Source of the DNA: Sediminibacterium sp. KACHI17
GTDB taxonomy: Bacteria; Bacteroidota; Bacteroidia; Chitinophagales; Chitinophagaceae
Direction of reading: 5' to 3'
DNA length: 64,000 nt
NCBI RefSeq assembly: GCF_040362915.1
Contig: NZ_AP029612.1
Location: forward strand, 310,001 to 374,000
A model generated the notes under the pieces. It made no database searches. It was not told the DNA's origin and worked only from the letters and a program-made list of their open reading frames with translations. The translations under genes were made by a program, and so were the position numbers. This document shows positions 8,229 to 16,838 of the stretch, in pieces. Each line of letters begins with the position of its first letter. Position 1 is the first letter of the stretch.

Positions 8229-8996
8229 ATGAGTAGAATACAAGCATTGTTTGGTGTAAAAAAAGAAAGGGTATTGAATGTGTACTGTACTGCAGGTTAT
8301 CCTGAGTTAAATAGTACAATGGATGTCATACTTTCTCTCGAGCGCTCAGGCGCCGATCTGATCGAATTAGGGATGCCCTATAGTGATCCATTAGCGGATG
8401 GTCCAATAATTCAGGCTAGTAGTAGTCAAGCCTTACAGAATGGAATGAGTATCGAAGTGTTATTTGATCAATTAAAAGCTCTCCGTTCGAAAACGCAAAT
8501 ACCACTGATCTTAATGGGATACATGAATCCTGTGATACAATATGGGTTCCAGAAATTTTGCGATGATGCCGCTGCGGTAGGTGTGGACGGATTGATACTT
8601 CCTGATCTTCCGGAGTACGAGTATGAAACCATCTATGGCGATATGATCCGAAAAGCCGGGCTTGATTTTATTTTTTTAGTGACACCTGAGACCTCTTTTG
8701 AGCGGATACAAAAACTTGATCAATTGAGCAGTGGTTTTTTGTATGCAGTAAGTTCATCAGCTACTACGGGTAATGAAAAAGATTTTGATCAGGTGACCGT
8801 GTATTTACAACGTTTGCAAGCTATGCAACTCCGTAATCCGGTATTGGTAGGATTTGGGATCAAAGACAAAGCTACTTTTGATGCTGCCTGCCAATATGCA
8901 AATGGAGCGATCATAGGTTCGGCCTATATCAAGGCATTAGCGCAGCCCGGAGATATTCAATCATTGACCACTGAATTTTTGAAACAAGTATTATGA
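8229..8996 (+). CDS. trpA: Tryptophan synthase alpha chain
   Basis: TrpA (256 aa) cleaves indole-3-glycerol phosphate and passes indole to TrpB. Catalytic residues E46 and D57 lie in LIELGMPYSDPLADGP. GYMNPV, DGLILPDLP and YAVSSSATTG follow in the expected barrel order. The ATG at 8229 follows the trpB stop closely. A longer frame starts inside trpB and is unlikely. The stop overlaps the hisH start by four bases (ATGA), so translation of trpA and hisH is probably coupled. Confidence 0.96.
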   Translation: MSRIQALFGVKKERVLNVYCTAGYPELNSTMDVILSLERSGADLIELGMPYSDPLADGPIIQASSSQALQNGMSIEVLFDQLKALRSKTQIPLILMGYMNPVIQYGFQKFCDDAAAVGVDGLILPDLPEYEYETIYGDMIRKAGLDFIFLVTPETSFERIQKLDQLSSGFLYAVSSSATTGNEKDFDQVTVYLQRLQAMQLRNPVLVGFGIKDKATFDAACQYANGAIIGSAYIKALAQPGDIQSLTTEFLKQVL

Positions 8997-9586
8997 ATGT
9001 AGTGATCGTTAAATACAATGCAGGTAATATTCAGTCTGTTCAATACGCTCTAGAAAGAATCGGGGCTTCTGCACTTGTTACGGATGATCATGCATTGATT
9101 CGTTCGGCAGATAAAGTCATTTTTCCGGGTGTTGGGGAAGCAAGTACTGCTATGCATTATCTGAGATCCAGATCGCTGGATCTGTTGATCAAAGAGTTGA
9201 AACAGCCGGTATTAGGAATTTGTCTGGGTATGCAACTGATGTGTAAACATTCAGAAGAGAATGATACAACCTGTATGGGTATTTTTGATGAACAGGTGAA
9301 GTTGTTTCAGCCAGAGAAGTCAGCAGGACTGAAAGTGCCTCAGATCGGTTGGAATACTATCAGTGATCTTTCTACCACTCTTTTTAAAAGTGTTCCCGAA
9401 AATAGCTTCTGTTATTTTGTGCATGGTTATTATGCTGCAAAGGGTGATCATACCATCGCAACAACAGATTATATTCAACCGTATAGCTCAGCATTACACC
9501 GGGATAATTTTTATGGTGTACAATTCCATCCGGAGAAAAGTGCGACTGTGGGAGAGCAAATACTAAAGAACTTTTTAACCTTATAA
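8993..9586 (+). CDS. hisH: Imidazole glycerol phosphate synthase, glutaminase subunit
   Basis: HisH (197 aa) releases ammonia from glutamine for HisF. The nucleophile is C77 in VLGICLGMQLM, with H179 and E181 in VQFHPEKS. The conserved N-terminus is YNAGNIQSVQYALERIG and the oxyanion region is FPGVGEA. The gene begins inside the trpA stop codon (4-base overlap), joining the histidine genes physically to the tryptophan operon. hisG, hisD, hisC and hisB are not in this window. Confidence 0.96.
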   Translation: MNVVIVKYNAGNIQSVQYALERIGASALVTDDHALIRSADKVIFPGVGEASTAMHYLRSRSLDLLIKELKQPVLGICLGMQLMCKHSEENDTTCMGIFDEQVKLFQPEKSAGLKVPQIGWNTISDLSTTLFKSVPENSFCYFVHGYYAAKGDHTIATTDYIQPYSSALHRDNFYGVQFHPEKSATVGEQILKNFLTL

Positions 9587-9594
9587 ATCGAGAC

Positions 9595-10314
9595 ATGCAA
9601 ATCATACCGGCCATAGATATTATTGATGGAAAATGCGTAAGACTTACACAGGGTGATTATGCCCAAAAGACGATATACAATGAAAATCCATTGGAAGTAG
9701 CGTTGCAATTTCAGGATGCTGGGTTGCAAAGATTACATCTGGTAGATCTCGATGGTGCAAAAGCAGGGGCTGTAAAGAACTGGAAAATACTAGAGCAGTT
9801 GACTGTTAAAACCAATATGGTCATTGACTTTGGTGGTGGAATAAAAAAAGAAGAAGACCTGCGTATTGTTTTTGACTCCGGTGCAGCATATGCTACGATC
9901 GGTAGTTTAGCCGTAAAAGAAGAAGCGACATTTGTAGCATGGTTATCAACCTATGGAGCATCTAAATTTTTATTGGGTGCGGATGTTAAAGATGAAAAAA
10001 TTGCGATTGGAGGCTGGCTCGAGACAACTGAGATCCATATCCTGGATTTTATCCAACAAAACCATGCTCACGGAATCGCACAACTTTTTTGTACAGACGT
10101 GAGTAAGGATGGGAAACTGGAAGGTCCATCCGTGGCTTTGTATCAGAAAATTATTGATGCATTTCCTGACCTTCATTTTATTGCTAGTGGAGGGGTAAGC
10201 AATCTTGCTGATCTGGAACAGTTACAAGCAATCGGGTGCAAAGGTGCAATCGTTGGGAAAGCCATTTATGAAAATAGAATCACATTGAATGAGTTGTCTA
10301 TTTTTAATGCCTAA
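9595..10314 (+). CDS. hisA: Phosphoribosylformimino-AICAR phosphate isomerase
   Basis: HisA (239 aa) opens the ribose ring of ProFAR before the HisFH reaction. The two half-barrel aspartate motifs are visible: PAIDIIDGKCVRL (Asp8) and FCTDVSKDGKLEGPS. The phosphate-binding glycines are in FGGGI and ASGGVSN. It starts eight bases after hisH. A PriA-type dual activity is not needed because trpF is present upstream. Confidence 0.95.
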   Translation: MQIIPAIDIIDGKCVRLTQGDYAQKTIYNENPLEVALQFQDAGLQRLHLVDLDGAKAGAVKNWKILEQLTVKTNMVIDFGGGIKKEEDLRIVFDSGAAYATIGSLAVKEEATFVAWLSTYGASKFLLGADVKDEKIAIGGWLETTEIHILDFIQQNHAHGIAQLFCTDVSKDGKLEGPSVALYQKIIDAFPDLHFIASGGVSNLADLEQLQAIGCKGAIVGKAIYENRITLNELSIFNA

Positions 10315-10337
10315 ATCAATGAATACAATGTATTAAG

Positions 10338-10418
10338 TCTCTGCGTAACCTCTTATTCTTCTTTCTTCTTGTGAATCTTTGTAACACAGAGAAAGCAGAA
10401 CAAAAGATTAGCAGAGGA
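10338..10418. repeat. Possible degenerate intergenic element between hisA and hisF
   Basis: The 132-base gap between hisA and hisF holds no reading frame. It contains TCTCTGC at 10338-10344 and GCAGAGGA at 10411-10418 in inverse orientation, with CTTTGTAACACAGAG between them. This looks like a decayed palindromic repeat. No run of His codons and no good terminator is visible. Confidence 0.3.
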
Positions 10419-10446
10419 TAAGATTTCAGGAAATCAATTTTAAAAG

Positions 10447-11205
10447 ATGCTGACAAAAAGAATCATACCCTGTTTAGATATCAAAGATGGCCGCACTGTT
10501 AAGGGGGTCAATTTTGAAAATATACGAGATGCAGGGGATCCGGTAGAATTGGGGGCCTTGTATGCAGCTTCTGGCGCAGATGAATTGGTGTTTCTGGATA
10601 TCACCGCTACCAATGAAAAAAGAAAAACATTGAGTGAGTTGGTCAATAAAATATCACACAAGATCAATATCCCTTTTACGGTGGGTGGTGGTATCAGTAG
10701 TGTAGATGATGTACGCGCATTGCTGCAAAATGGGGCAGATAAAATATCTGTAAATACAGCTGCATTTAAAAGACCGGAACTAATCGCAGAATTATCTAAG
10801 GAGTTCGGATCACAATGTGTGGTATTGGCAATCGATACCCGTCAGGAAGATGATGGCAACTGGTATGTATACCTGAATGGTGGACGCGTAAAAACAGAAA
10901 CCCTTTGCCTGGATTGGGCAAAAAAGGGAGTAGCACTGGGTGCCGGTGAGATCCTGCTTACATCTATGAATCATGATGGAACCAAGCAAGGATTTGCACT
11001 GGATATCACCGCACAACTGGCAGAAGCTTTACCGGTTCCGGTCATTGCATCCGGGGGTGGAGGTTCGATGGAACATTTCACAACTGTATTTAAAGAAGGG
11101 AAGGCTGATGCCGCACTGGCAGCCAGTATCTTTCATTTCAAGGAAATAGGGATACCGGAATTGAAGCAGTATCTTGCAGAAAATGGAGTGCCGGTCAGGC
11201 AATAA
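10447..11205 (+). CDS. hisF: Imidazole glycerol phosphate synthase, cyclase subunit
   Basis: HisF (252 aa) uses ammonia from HisH to form imidazole glycerol phosphate and AICAR. Catalytic Asp11 lies in [16 protein letters not shown], and the second aspartate is in [13 protein letters not shown]. Phosphate-binding loops are VGGGIS and ASGGGGS. It is separated from hisA by 132 bases, the largest gap in the array, so a second promoter there is possible, though I see no convincing one. Confidence 0.96.
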   Translation: MLTKRIIPCLDIKDGRTVKGVNFENIRDAGDPVELGALYAASGADELVFLDITATNEKRKTLSELVNKISHKINIPFTVGGGISSVDDVRALLQNGADKISVNTAAFKRPELIAELSKEFGSQCVVLAIDTRQEDDGNWYVYLNGGRVKTETLCLDWAKKGVALGAGEILLTSMNHDGTKQGFALDITAQLAEALPVPVIASGGGGSMEHFTTVFKEGKADAALAASIFHFKEIGIPELKQYLAENGVPVRQ

Positions 11206-11273
11206 GGAATCATAGACATTGGATATAGCATTATGAAGGATAAGCAAATCGAGGAGTATAAAATAATTGAACT

Positions 11274-11870
11274 ATGAAAGTGGATTTTTCAAAATATGCA
11301 GATGGATTAGTACCTGCTATCGTACAAGATATCGCTACCCATAAAGTATTGATGTTGGGCTTTATGAATCAGGAAGCATTGACCAAAACGGAAGAAACAG
11401 GGAAAGTTACTTTCTTCAGTCGCAGTAAAAACAGACTCTGGACCAAGGGTGAGGAAAGCGGTAATTTTCTGGAACTGAAAAGTATGGCAGTCGATTGCGA
11501 TCAGGATACTTTATTGATCCAGGCGCATCCGGTAGGACCTGTTTGTCATACCGGAGCAGATACTTGTTGGAGCGAGCGAAATCATAGTGAAGACTTTCTC
11601 TTATACCTTGAAGATATCATTCGTTTACGTAAACAAGCTTCGCCGGATGAGTCTTATGTCGCTAAACTCTTTTCTAAAGGGATCAATAAAGTAGCACAAA
11701 AAGTAGGTGAAGAAGCGGTAGAGTTAGTAATTGAAGCAAAAGATGACAATGAAGAGTTGTTTTTAAATGAAGCCGCAGACCTCTTATTCCATTATTTACT
11801 TTTGCTTAACGCCAAAGGTCATAAATTACAGTCTGTCATCGATATATTGAAAAAAAGACATTCGAGATAA
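11274..11870 (+). CDS. hisIE: Bifunctional phosphoribosyl-AMP cyclohydrolase / phosphoribosyl-ATP pyrophosphatase
   Basis: A fusion protein (198 aa) for two early histidine steps. The N-terminal HisI domain has VDCDQDTLL and the zinc-site motif HPVGPVCHTGADTCW. The C-terminal HisE domain (about residue 110 onward) is helical with SYVAKLF, KVGEEAVELVIEAK and LNEAADLLFHYLLLL. It starts 68 bases after hisF and ends one base before the TlpA-like gene. It is the last histidine gene of the array. Confidence 0.95.
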   Translation: MKVDFSKYADGLVPAIVQDIATHKVLMLGFMNQEALTKTEETGKVTFFSRSKNRLWTKGEESGNFLELKSMAVDCDQDTLLIQAHPVGPVCHTGADTCWSERNHSEDFLLYLEDIIRLRKQASPDESYVAKLFSKGINKVAQKVGEEAVELVIEAKDDNEELFLNEAADLLFHYLLLLNAKGHKLQSVIDILKKRHSR

Positions 11871-11871
11871 C

Positions 11872-12957
11872 ATGAAAAAACTACTTTTTTTATTATTCAT
11901 GCCCCTGAGTATACTGGCACAAGTGGGTGTTGATAGTTATGAGATCAAAGGCATACTGAAAGGGTTATCAGATAATACAACTGTTTTTCTGATCAATGGT
12001 GTTACCGGCCAAACCATTGCCACCGCTACCGCAAAAGAGGGGCAGTTTACACTAAAGGGGAAACTGACTCATCCGGAATTGGTACAGATCGGATTCAATG
12101 GGAAGAATGAGAAACTTGATTTATTCATCGGGAATGATGCTGTTAACCTGGATGGAGAAATCAGCAATCTGGAAGCAGCTGTTATCAGTGGTTCTGCCGT
12201 TCAGAAGGATTATGAACGTTTTCGTGTAAAGTTCAATCCGCTGAAAGACAAATTGAATGCGCTCGCTAATACCATCAATCAACAATCTGCTGCTACAGGA
12301 AAACGAGATTCATTGATCAATGTTTTCAATCAGAATAAAGCCATATTACTCGCTACTGCTGCAGAGTTCATAAAAAACAATGCTGCATCTCCTGTAAGTC
12401 CATTTGTTTTATTCGCAGTAGGACCATTGTACGAAGATTTGGATGAGTTGGAAGCCCGATACAATGATTTACAACCCATCGTGCAAAAAGGATTTTATGC
12501 AGAAGTGATTGCACAAACCCTCACAAAATCAAAAATTGGTCGTGTGGGCTCACAGGCGCTTGATTTCACACAAAAAGATGTGAATGGTAAGCCTATCTCT
12601 TTATCTTCTTTCAAAGGGAAATATGTATTGGTAGATTTTTGGGCGAGCTGGTGCAGACCTTGCAGGGAAGAAAATCCCAATGTTGTACTTGCTTACAATA
12701 CCTATAAAGACAAAAATTTTACGGTACTAGGTGTTTCGTTAGATCAGGATAAAAATAACTGGCTACAAGCAATTAAGGTAGATAAACTGGATTGGACCCA
12801 TGTAAGTGATCTGAAATACTGGGATAATGAAGTTGCGAAGATGTACAATATTCAAGGTATCCCCGCCAATATGTTGATCGATCCCAATGGAAAGATCATA
12901 GCCAGAGACCTACGTGCTCAGGCTTTACAGGATAAGCTTAGAGAGTTGTTGAAATAG
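11872..12957 (+). CDS. Secreted TlpA-like thioredoxin with N-terminal DUF4369-type domain
   Basis: A 361-residue periplasmic or outer-membrane thiol-disulfide protein. It has a signal peptide (about residues 1-16), a DUF4369-like beta domain (YEIKGILKGL...GQFTLKGKL, roughly 22-125), a helical linker and a C-terminal AhpC/TlpA thioredoxin domain with active site WASWCRPC (C261, C264) and a cis-proline loop IQGIPANMLID. This architecture is common in Bacteroidota, where it is linked to cytochrome maturation or thiol stress. It begins one base after the hisIE stop, so it is probably on the same transcript without an obvious metabolic link. Confidence 0.88.
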   Translation: MKKLLFLLFMPLSILAQVGVDSYEIKGILKGLSDNTTVFLINGVTGQTIATATAKEGQFTLKGKLTHPELVQIGFNGKNEKLDLFIGNDAVNLDGEISNLEAAVISGSAVQKDYERFRVKFNPLKDKLNALANTINQQSAATGKRDSLINVFNQNKAILLATAAEFIKNNAASPVSPFVLFAVGPLYEDLDELEARYNDLQPIVQKGFYAEVIAQTLTKSKIGRVGSQALDFTQKDVNGKPISLSSFKGKYVLVDFWASWCRPCREENPNVVLAYNTYKDKNFTVLGVSLDQDKNNWLQAIKVDKLDWTHVSDLKYWDNEVAKMYNIQGIPANMLIDPNGKIIARDLRAQALQDKLRELLK

Positions 12958-12967
12958 ACTATAGACC

Positions 12968-13004
12968 ATAGTCCATAGTCCATGGTCCATGGACTATGGA
13001 CTAT
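12968..13004. repeat. 18-bp inverted repeat built of GTCCATA words
   Basis: Arms 12968-12985 and 12987-13004 are perfect inverse copies around one base. Each is made of repeated CATAGTC/GTCCATG words. It lies between convergent genes (TlpA-like and ArsC-like) and may act as a bidirectional terminator, although there is no T-run. Confidence 0.75.
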
Positions 13005-13354
13005 CAACCAAATATTGCTTCGTATTTTTTCTCATCAAACCCCACCGCCACAACTTTTCCTTTTTTGACGATTACGGGTCGCTTAATGATGCTGGTATGT
13101 TCTTGCATTACCGGGATCGCTTTAGCGGCGGTTGTGATAGACTTTTGTAAGGAGGCCGGCAGTTCTTTATAGGTCGTTGATCTTTTATTAAAGATGATCT
13201 CCCAGTTCACCTGTTCGGTCCATGATTGTAAAGTGGGGGCGTCTATACCGGAGATCTTATAATCATGAAACTGATAGTCGATCTTATTTTCTTTTAACCA
13301 ATTGATCGCTTTCTTAACGGTGTCGCAGTTGGGGATACCAAAAATCGTGTACAT
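13004..13354 (-). CDS. ArsC/Spx family (YffB-like) thioredoxin-fold reductase
   Basis: A 116-residue cytosolic protein of the ArsC/Spx/YffB family. The N-terminal thioredoxin-like motif is FGIPNCDTVKKA with a single cysteine, C10. Later family markers are YKELPASLQ and IIKRPVIV (Arg for substrate or glutathione), ending VGFDEKKY. Members act as arsenate reductase-like or glutathione-dependent reductases. With one active-site cysteine and no ars neighbours, an arsenic role is not supported. It is transcribed convergently with the TlpA-like gene. Confidence 0.85.
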   Translation of the reverse strand: MYTIFGIPNCDTVKKAINWLKENKIDYQFHDYKISGIDAPTLQSWTEQVNWEIIFNKRSTTYKELPASLQKSITTAAKAIPVMQEHTSIIKRPVIVKKGKVVAVGFDEKKYEAIFG

Positions 13355-13483
13355 AGTTTAACGGTAATTATATCCATTTAAATGTCCTATCCGCCGATTT
13401 TTGAGGAGATAGGGCCAATTGTATAGAATTTCGCCAATAATAACCTATTAATCTTTAATTTGTTCTCCAGCAATCGATAGACC

Positions 13484-15937
13484 TTGAGAATTTATCTTTT
13501 TGGGATAGGAATCTTACTATCCTTCACACTTACGGCTCAGAATACACCTGAGAAATCTCGCGCACAGTTGGGACTCATTATTGGCAATATACTGGAAGCC
13601 AAGACAGGCAAACCTTTGGCATATGCATCAGTTCAATTAAAAGATCTGAGTGATACTACAAGGAAATCATCAACCGTTGCGGATAAAAATGGAGCTTTTG
13701 AGTTCAGTAAGCTCTCACTGGGTTATTATCGAATCAGTGTGGTCATGGTTGGTTTTGCACAGATGAATATTGACAGTATCTATCTGCGCCCTGAAAGATA
13801 TGATTTCAATTTAGGAGATATTAAACTCAATGATGCCGCAAGTGCTTTGAATGAAGTGATTGTATATGCAGAAAAACCTTTGATTGAAAACAAGGATGAT
13901 AAGATCACGTACAATGTTGGTGAAAGTGCATTGAGTGGAGGAGCAAGTACTGCTGAATTATTGAAGAATATGCCATTGGTGAATAATGATCCAACCGGTA
14001 AAATATTATTGAAAGGAAAAGAACCGCGTATTCTCATTGACGATAAGCCTACAGAATTGAATGCACAACAATTACAGGATCTTCTTGAGAGTTTGCCCGG
14101 AAGTAGTATTGAAAAGATTGAGATCATGACCAATCCACCGCCTCAGTATGCAACAGAGACCGGAGGAGTGATCAATATTGTTACCAAGAAAGGAAAGATC
14201 GGTTGGGTAGGCAGAACGACACTTAGCGTGGGAACAAGAGGAGAAGGGAATTTAGCAGCCAATGCAAGTTATCGGACACAACCTTTCTCTATCAATATCA
14301 CCGCTGGATTAGGCGGAAGTATTTTAACAGGGGATAGTTATTCTAAACGAGAAAACATCTATCGTGATTCGATCAACTATTTTAATACGACCGGTTCATT
14401 CGAAAATAAAAATCTAAGACCCAATCTTCGTGTTCAAACTGATTTTGAGTTGAACAAACAAAACCAACTGAATTTTACCTATCAAGGTAACCTGAGTTAT
14501 TACGACAATGAAAGTATAAATACGTTTGTCAATATCAATCGCAATAAGGAAGTGTATAGAAATAGCACACGAACCAATGGTAGTGAGGGGGAGGGTTATG
14601 GGCATAATGCTTCTTTATCGTATACGCATAAAGCCAAAAATCCGGCAGAATTCATTCGTATGATCCTGAATGTAAATGCCAATAAGAACAACAATGACAG
14701 GGCATTCTTCCAGGAATTCCTGAATCCTGATTTTTCTGCTACCGGCATTGATTCTACCCAGTCTCAGTTCTTTGATAATTTCAACCGCTCAGCTTCTATT
14801 CGGGCTGATTACAATAAGCCTTTAAAAAAGAAGGGAGCTAATTTTTCTACCGGTGTATTTTATAACAGATCCTTCTTTCATAATACCCTGAACACAAGTT
14901 TTCTTAGAAAATCAGACGGAGTCTTCATTCCGAATGATCTGCTTAGTAATGATTTTGAATTCCGTCAAAATATTTTCACAGCAAGGGCAGGATTTGGATT
15001 GCCATTCGGTAAAGGATGGAGATTGAATGCAGGGGTGCAGGCAGAACATACAGAAATGGGTTTTGCTTTTATCAAGGGCAATAGTGCAGATGTGAATAAT
15101 GGGTATTGGAACTTACTGCCCAATATATCCTTGCGAAAAGAATTCAATAAATCATTCAACTCTACTATTGTATATCGGGCAACTATTCGCAGACCAGGAA
15201 TTGGGGAATTGAATCCGAATGTTGATTATAGTGATCCTTATAATTTACGTTTTGGTAATCCTTATTTGCGTCCCACTTTATCAGATAATATTGATTGGAA
15301 CATGAGTTGGATCAAAGGCAAATATTATATCAATACTTCCTTAGGTTATAACCGGTTGAAAGATGTATTCAACTCTATTCGTAACCTGGTAGGAGATGGA
15401 AAGACAGAAGTGAGTTGGTTGAATATTGCTGACAGACGTGAATATGAAGCAAGTGTATGGGGCGGATATACATTTAGCAAGCAATTGCGCGTAAATACCA
15501 GTATGGGGTATACGATGAACAAATACAGCGAAACAGAAAAGAAATTGTATCGGTATCGTGATGGGAGTAGCTTTTATAGCAGTCTGAATTATACGTTTAC
15601 ACCCAGTAATGTGTTGACATTTGAAGGGAGTGTTCGGTTCAGTAATTTCGCCAATCCACAGGGTAGAAGCAGAAGTAATGTGAACATGAATCTGGGTGTA
15701 CAACATCGATTCTTTGATCGCAGACTTATTTTAAGTTTCAATGCGATCGATCCATTTACGCCTCAACGATTTACCAATTATACTTATGGGGCCAATTTCA
15801 ACTTAGAAAGTTTCAATTCCAGCAATACTCGCAATTTCAGAGTTGCCATTAGCTATCAGTTGAATAAGGTTGTACAAAAATCTCAACTAAGCGATAAGCA
15901 AAAACAAGATGCTATTAAAAAGGCGCGTGGAGTGTAA
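13484..15937 (+). CDS. Outer-membrane beta-barrel receptor-like protein with carboxypeptidase-like N-domain
   Basis: An 817-residue outer-membrane protein. The start is TTG at 13484, because a stop codon lies two codons upstream in frame and a signal peptide (RIYLFGIGILLSFTLTAQ) follows directly. A carboxypeptidase regulatory-like beta-sandwich (about 30-105, NILEAKTGKPLAYASVQL) is followed by a TonB plug-like region (TAELLKNMPLVNNDPTGKILL, IEIMTNPPPQYATETGGVINIVTKK) and a long barrel with alternating aromatic strands. It resembles the Bacteroidota outer membrane beta-barrel family related to TonB-dependent receptors. The ligand is unknown and no SusD partner is adjacent. Confidence 0.85.
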   Translation: MRIYLFGIGILLSFTLTAQNTPEKSRAQLGLIIGNILEAKTGKPLAYASVQLKDLSDTTRKSSTVADKNGAFEFSKLSLGYYRISVVMVGFAQMNIDSIYLRPERYDFNLGDIKLNDAASALNEVIVYAEKPLIENKDDKITYNVGESALSGGASTAELLKNMPLVNNDPTGKILLKGKEPRILIDDKPTELNAQQLQDLLESLPGSSIEKIEIMTNPPPQYATETGGVINIVTKKGKIGWVGRTTLSVGTRGEGNLAANASYRTQPFSINITAGLGGSILTGDSYSKRENIYRDSINYFNTTGSFENKNLRPNLRVQTDFELNKQNQLNFTYQGNLSYYDNESINTFVNINRNKEVYRNSTRTNGSEGEGYGHNASLSYTHKAKNPAEFIRMILNVNANKNNNDRAFFQEFLNPDFSATGIDSTQSQFFDNFNRSASIRADYNKPLKKKGANFSTGVFYNRSFFHNTLNTSFLRKSDGVFIPNDLLSNDFEFRQNIFTARAGFGLPFGKGWRLNAGVQAEHTEMGFAFIKGNSADVNNGYWNLLPNISLRKEFNKSFNSTIVYRATIRRPGIGELNPNVDYSDPYNLRFGNPYLRPTLSDNIDWNMSWIKGKYYINTSLGYNRLKDVFNSIRNLVGDGKTEVSWLNIADRREYEASVWGGYTFSKQLRVNTSMGYTMNKYSETEKKLYRYRDGSSFYSSLNYTFTPSNVLTFEGSVRFSNFANPQGRSRSNVNMNLGVQHRFFDRRLILSFNAIDPFTPQRFTNYTYGANFNLESFNSSNTRNFRVAISYQLNKVVQKSQLSDKQKQDAIKKARGV

Positions 15938-15946
15938 TTCAATTGA

Positions 15947-16453
15947 TTATTTCACTTTCATCTTAGATGCCAGCCAACTATTCTGCACCGGGATCATCCA
16001 GTTATCCATCCATTCTTTTTTAGTTGCAACCAGGTTATTGAAATATATAGTATCCGGAAGAATGAATCCATTGTCCAATGCATAATTCAGTTGAGAAAGT
16101 GGTAATAACTGAACTTTATCTTTTACAACAAATGCCAGTTGTTGTCTATCAAACATATTCACTTTAAAGCGTGCTTCGATCTCTTTGATCATTCTTACTG
16201 AACTATCTGTACTACATCCGCTGACGCCGGTAGCTGTTTCATCAGCCATGATGACAATGAATTGTCCGAAAAACAAATTTGCATACCCTTTTACAGGTGT
16301 ACCGTGACTCAGCCACTGGGTGGTGAAATCATTGAACATGCTTTCCAGCTCAAAAGCTTCACTCATTGAAAACAGGCGTGATGATTGGTATATCCAGACC
16401 CTAGAACTGTCGTGGAAATCCTGAGGAATAAATGACCGATAGTTGAGATCCAT
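15947..16453 (-). CDS. Conserved Bacteroidota hypothetical protein
   Basis: A 168-residue cytosolic protein rich in aromatic residues, with no signal peptide or membrane span. It resembles conserved Bacteroidota proteins that databases sometimes label 'ABC transporter ATPase', but no Walker motif is present, so that label is not supported. A recognisable core is TPVKGYANLFFGQFIVIMADE followed by VSGCSTDSSVRMIKEIE. A TATCTTTG promoter box ends four bases before the ATG, suggesting a leaderless transcript. It is convergent with the outer-membrane protein gene upstream in the window. Confidence 0.75.
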   Translation of the reverse strand: MDLNYRSFIPQDFHDSSRVWIYQSSRLFSMSEAFELESMFNDFTTQWLSHGTPVKGYANLFFGQFIVIMADETATGVSGCSTDSSVRMIKEIEARFKVNMFDRQQLAFVVKDKVQLLPLSQLNYALDNGFILPDTIYFNNLVATKKEWMDNWMIPVQNSWLASKMKVK

Positions 16454-16457
16454 AGTG

Positions 16458-16465
16458 CAAAGATA
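16458..16465 (-). promoter_or_regulatory. -7 box TATCTTTG four bases before the start codon
   Basis: On the minus strand TATCTTTG is followed by CACT and then the ATG at 16453. It is a full match to TAnnTTTG. No TTTG -33 box is visible at the usual distance. Confidence 0.5.
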
Positions 16466-16478
16466 GAGAGGAATTTCT

Positions 16479-16826
16479 GATGTCTGATGTCGGATTTCTG
16501 ATGTCAGATCGCAGATGTCAGATATTTGATTGGGTTATTCTTTTTCTTCCGGCTTAGAGAAAGCTGAAAAGAATCCCATAAACATAGCTACTATAATATG
16601 TCGAATTAAACGAGGGAGGGTGAGTTCTTTTGCTGAATCATCGAGAAATAATAAACGCCAGCTAATGAGAAAAATAAAGAGAGCTATGCTAATTACGCAC
16701 ATTCTTTTCCATGAAAAATTACGCCATCGCAAATGTTCTGTAGACTTAATAAAAAATGACGGCACTCTTGTCATATTATATATCAAACTATGAAAATAAT
16801 AAATCCGCAATCCTACATCAGACATC
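16479..16826. repeat. Near-perfect inverted repeats flanking a small membrane-protein gene
   Basis: GATGTCTGATGTCGGA at 16479-16494 recurs inverted at 16811-16826 with one mismatch. Further TCTGATGTC and GCAGATGTCAGAT words surround both copies. The enclosed DNA carries only the gene at 16535-16774. Confidence 0.6.
16535..16774 (-). CDS. Small two-span membrane protein, unknown
   Basis: A 79-residue protein if started at the ATG at 16774; a longer frame adds 17 poorly supported residues. It has a basic N-terminus (FFIKSTEHLRWRNFSWKR), a first membrane span (CVISIALFIFLISWRLLFL), a short loop and a second span (HIIVAMFMGFFSAF), then the acidic tail SKPEEKE. I do not recognise the family. It lies between two inverse repeats, downstream of the iron-sulfur gene on the same strand. 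It is probably coding given its membrane-protein pattern, but short. Confidence 0.55.
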   Translation of the reverse strand: MTRVPSFFIKSTEHLRWRNFSWKRMCVISIALFIFLISWRLLFLDDSAKELTLPRLIRHIIVAMFMGFFSAFSKPEEKE

Positions 16827-16838
16827 TGCTATCTGCCA

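Noticed and set aside
9595-10314. HisA being a bifunctional PriA (HisA plus TrpF)
   Set aside because: A separate trpF with all key motifs lies upstream at 6378-7022.
10315-10446. Possible histidine leader or attenuator before hisF
   Set aside because: There is no run of His codons and no terminator stem.
12968-13004. CRISPR-like repeat array
   Set aside because: The words form one palindrome with no spacers of regular length; no cas gene is present.
13780-14133. A 117-codon minus-strand frame within the outer-membrane protein gene
   Set aside because: It is antisense to a well-supported gene, and its residue pattern mirrors the reverse strand rather than a known family.
15947-16453. ABC transporter ATPase
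   Set aside because: There is no Walker A, Walker B or signature motif in the 168 residues.
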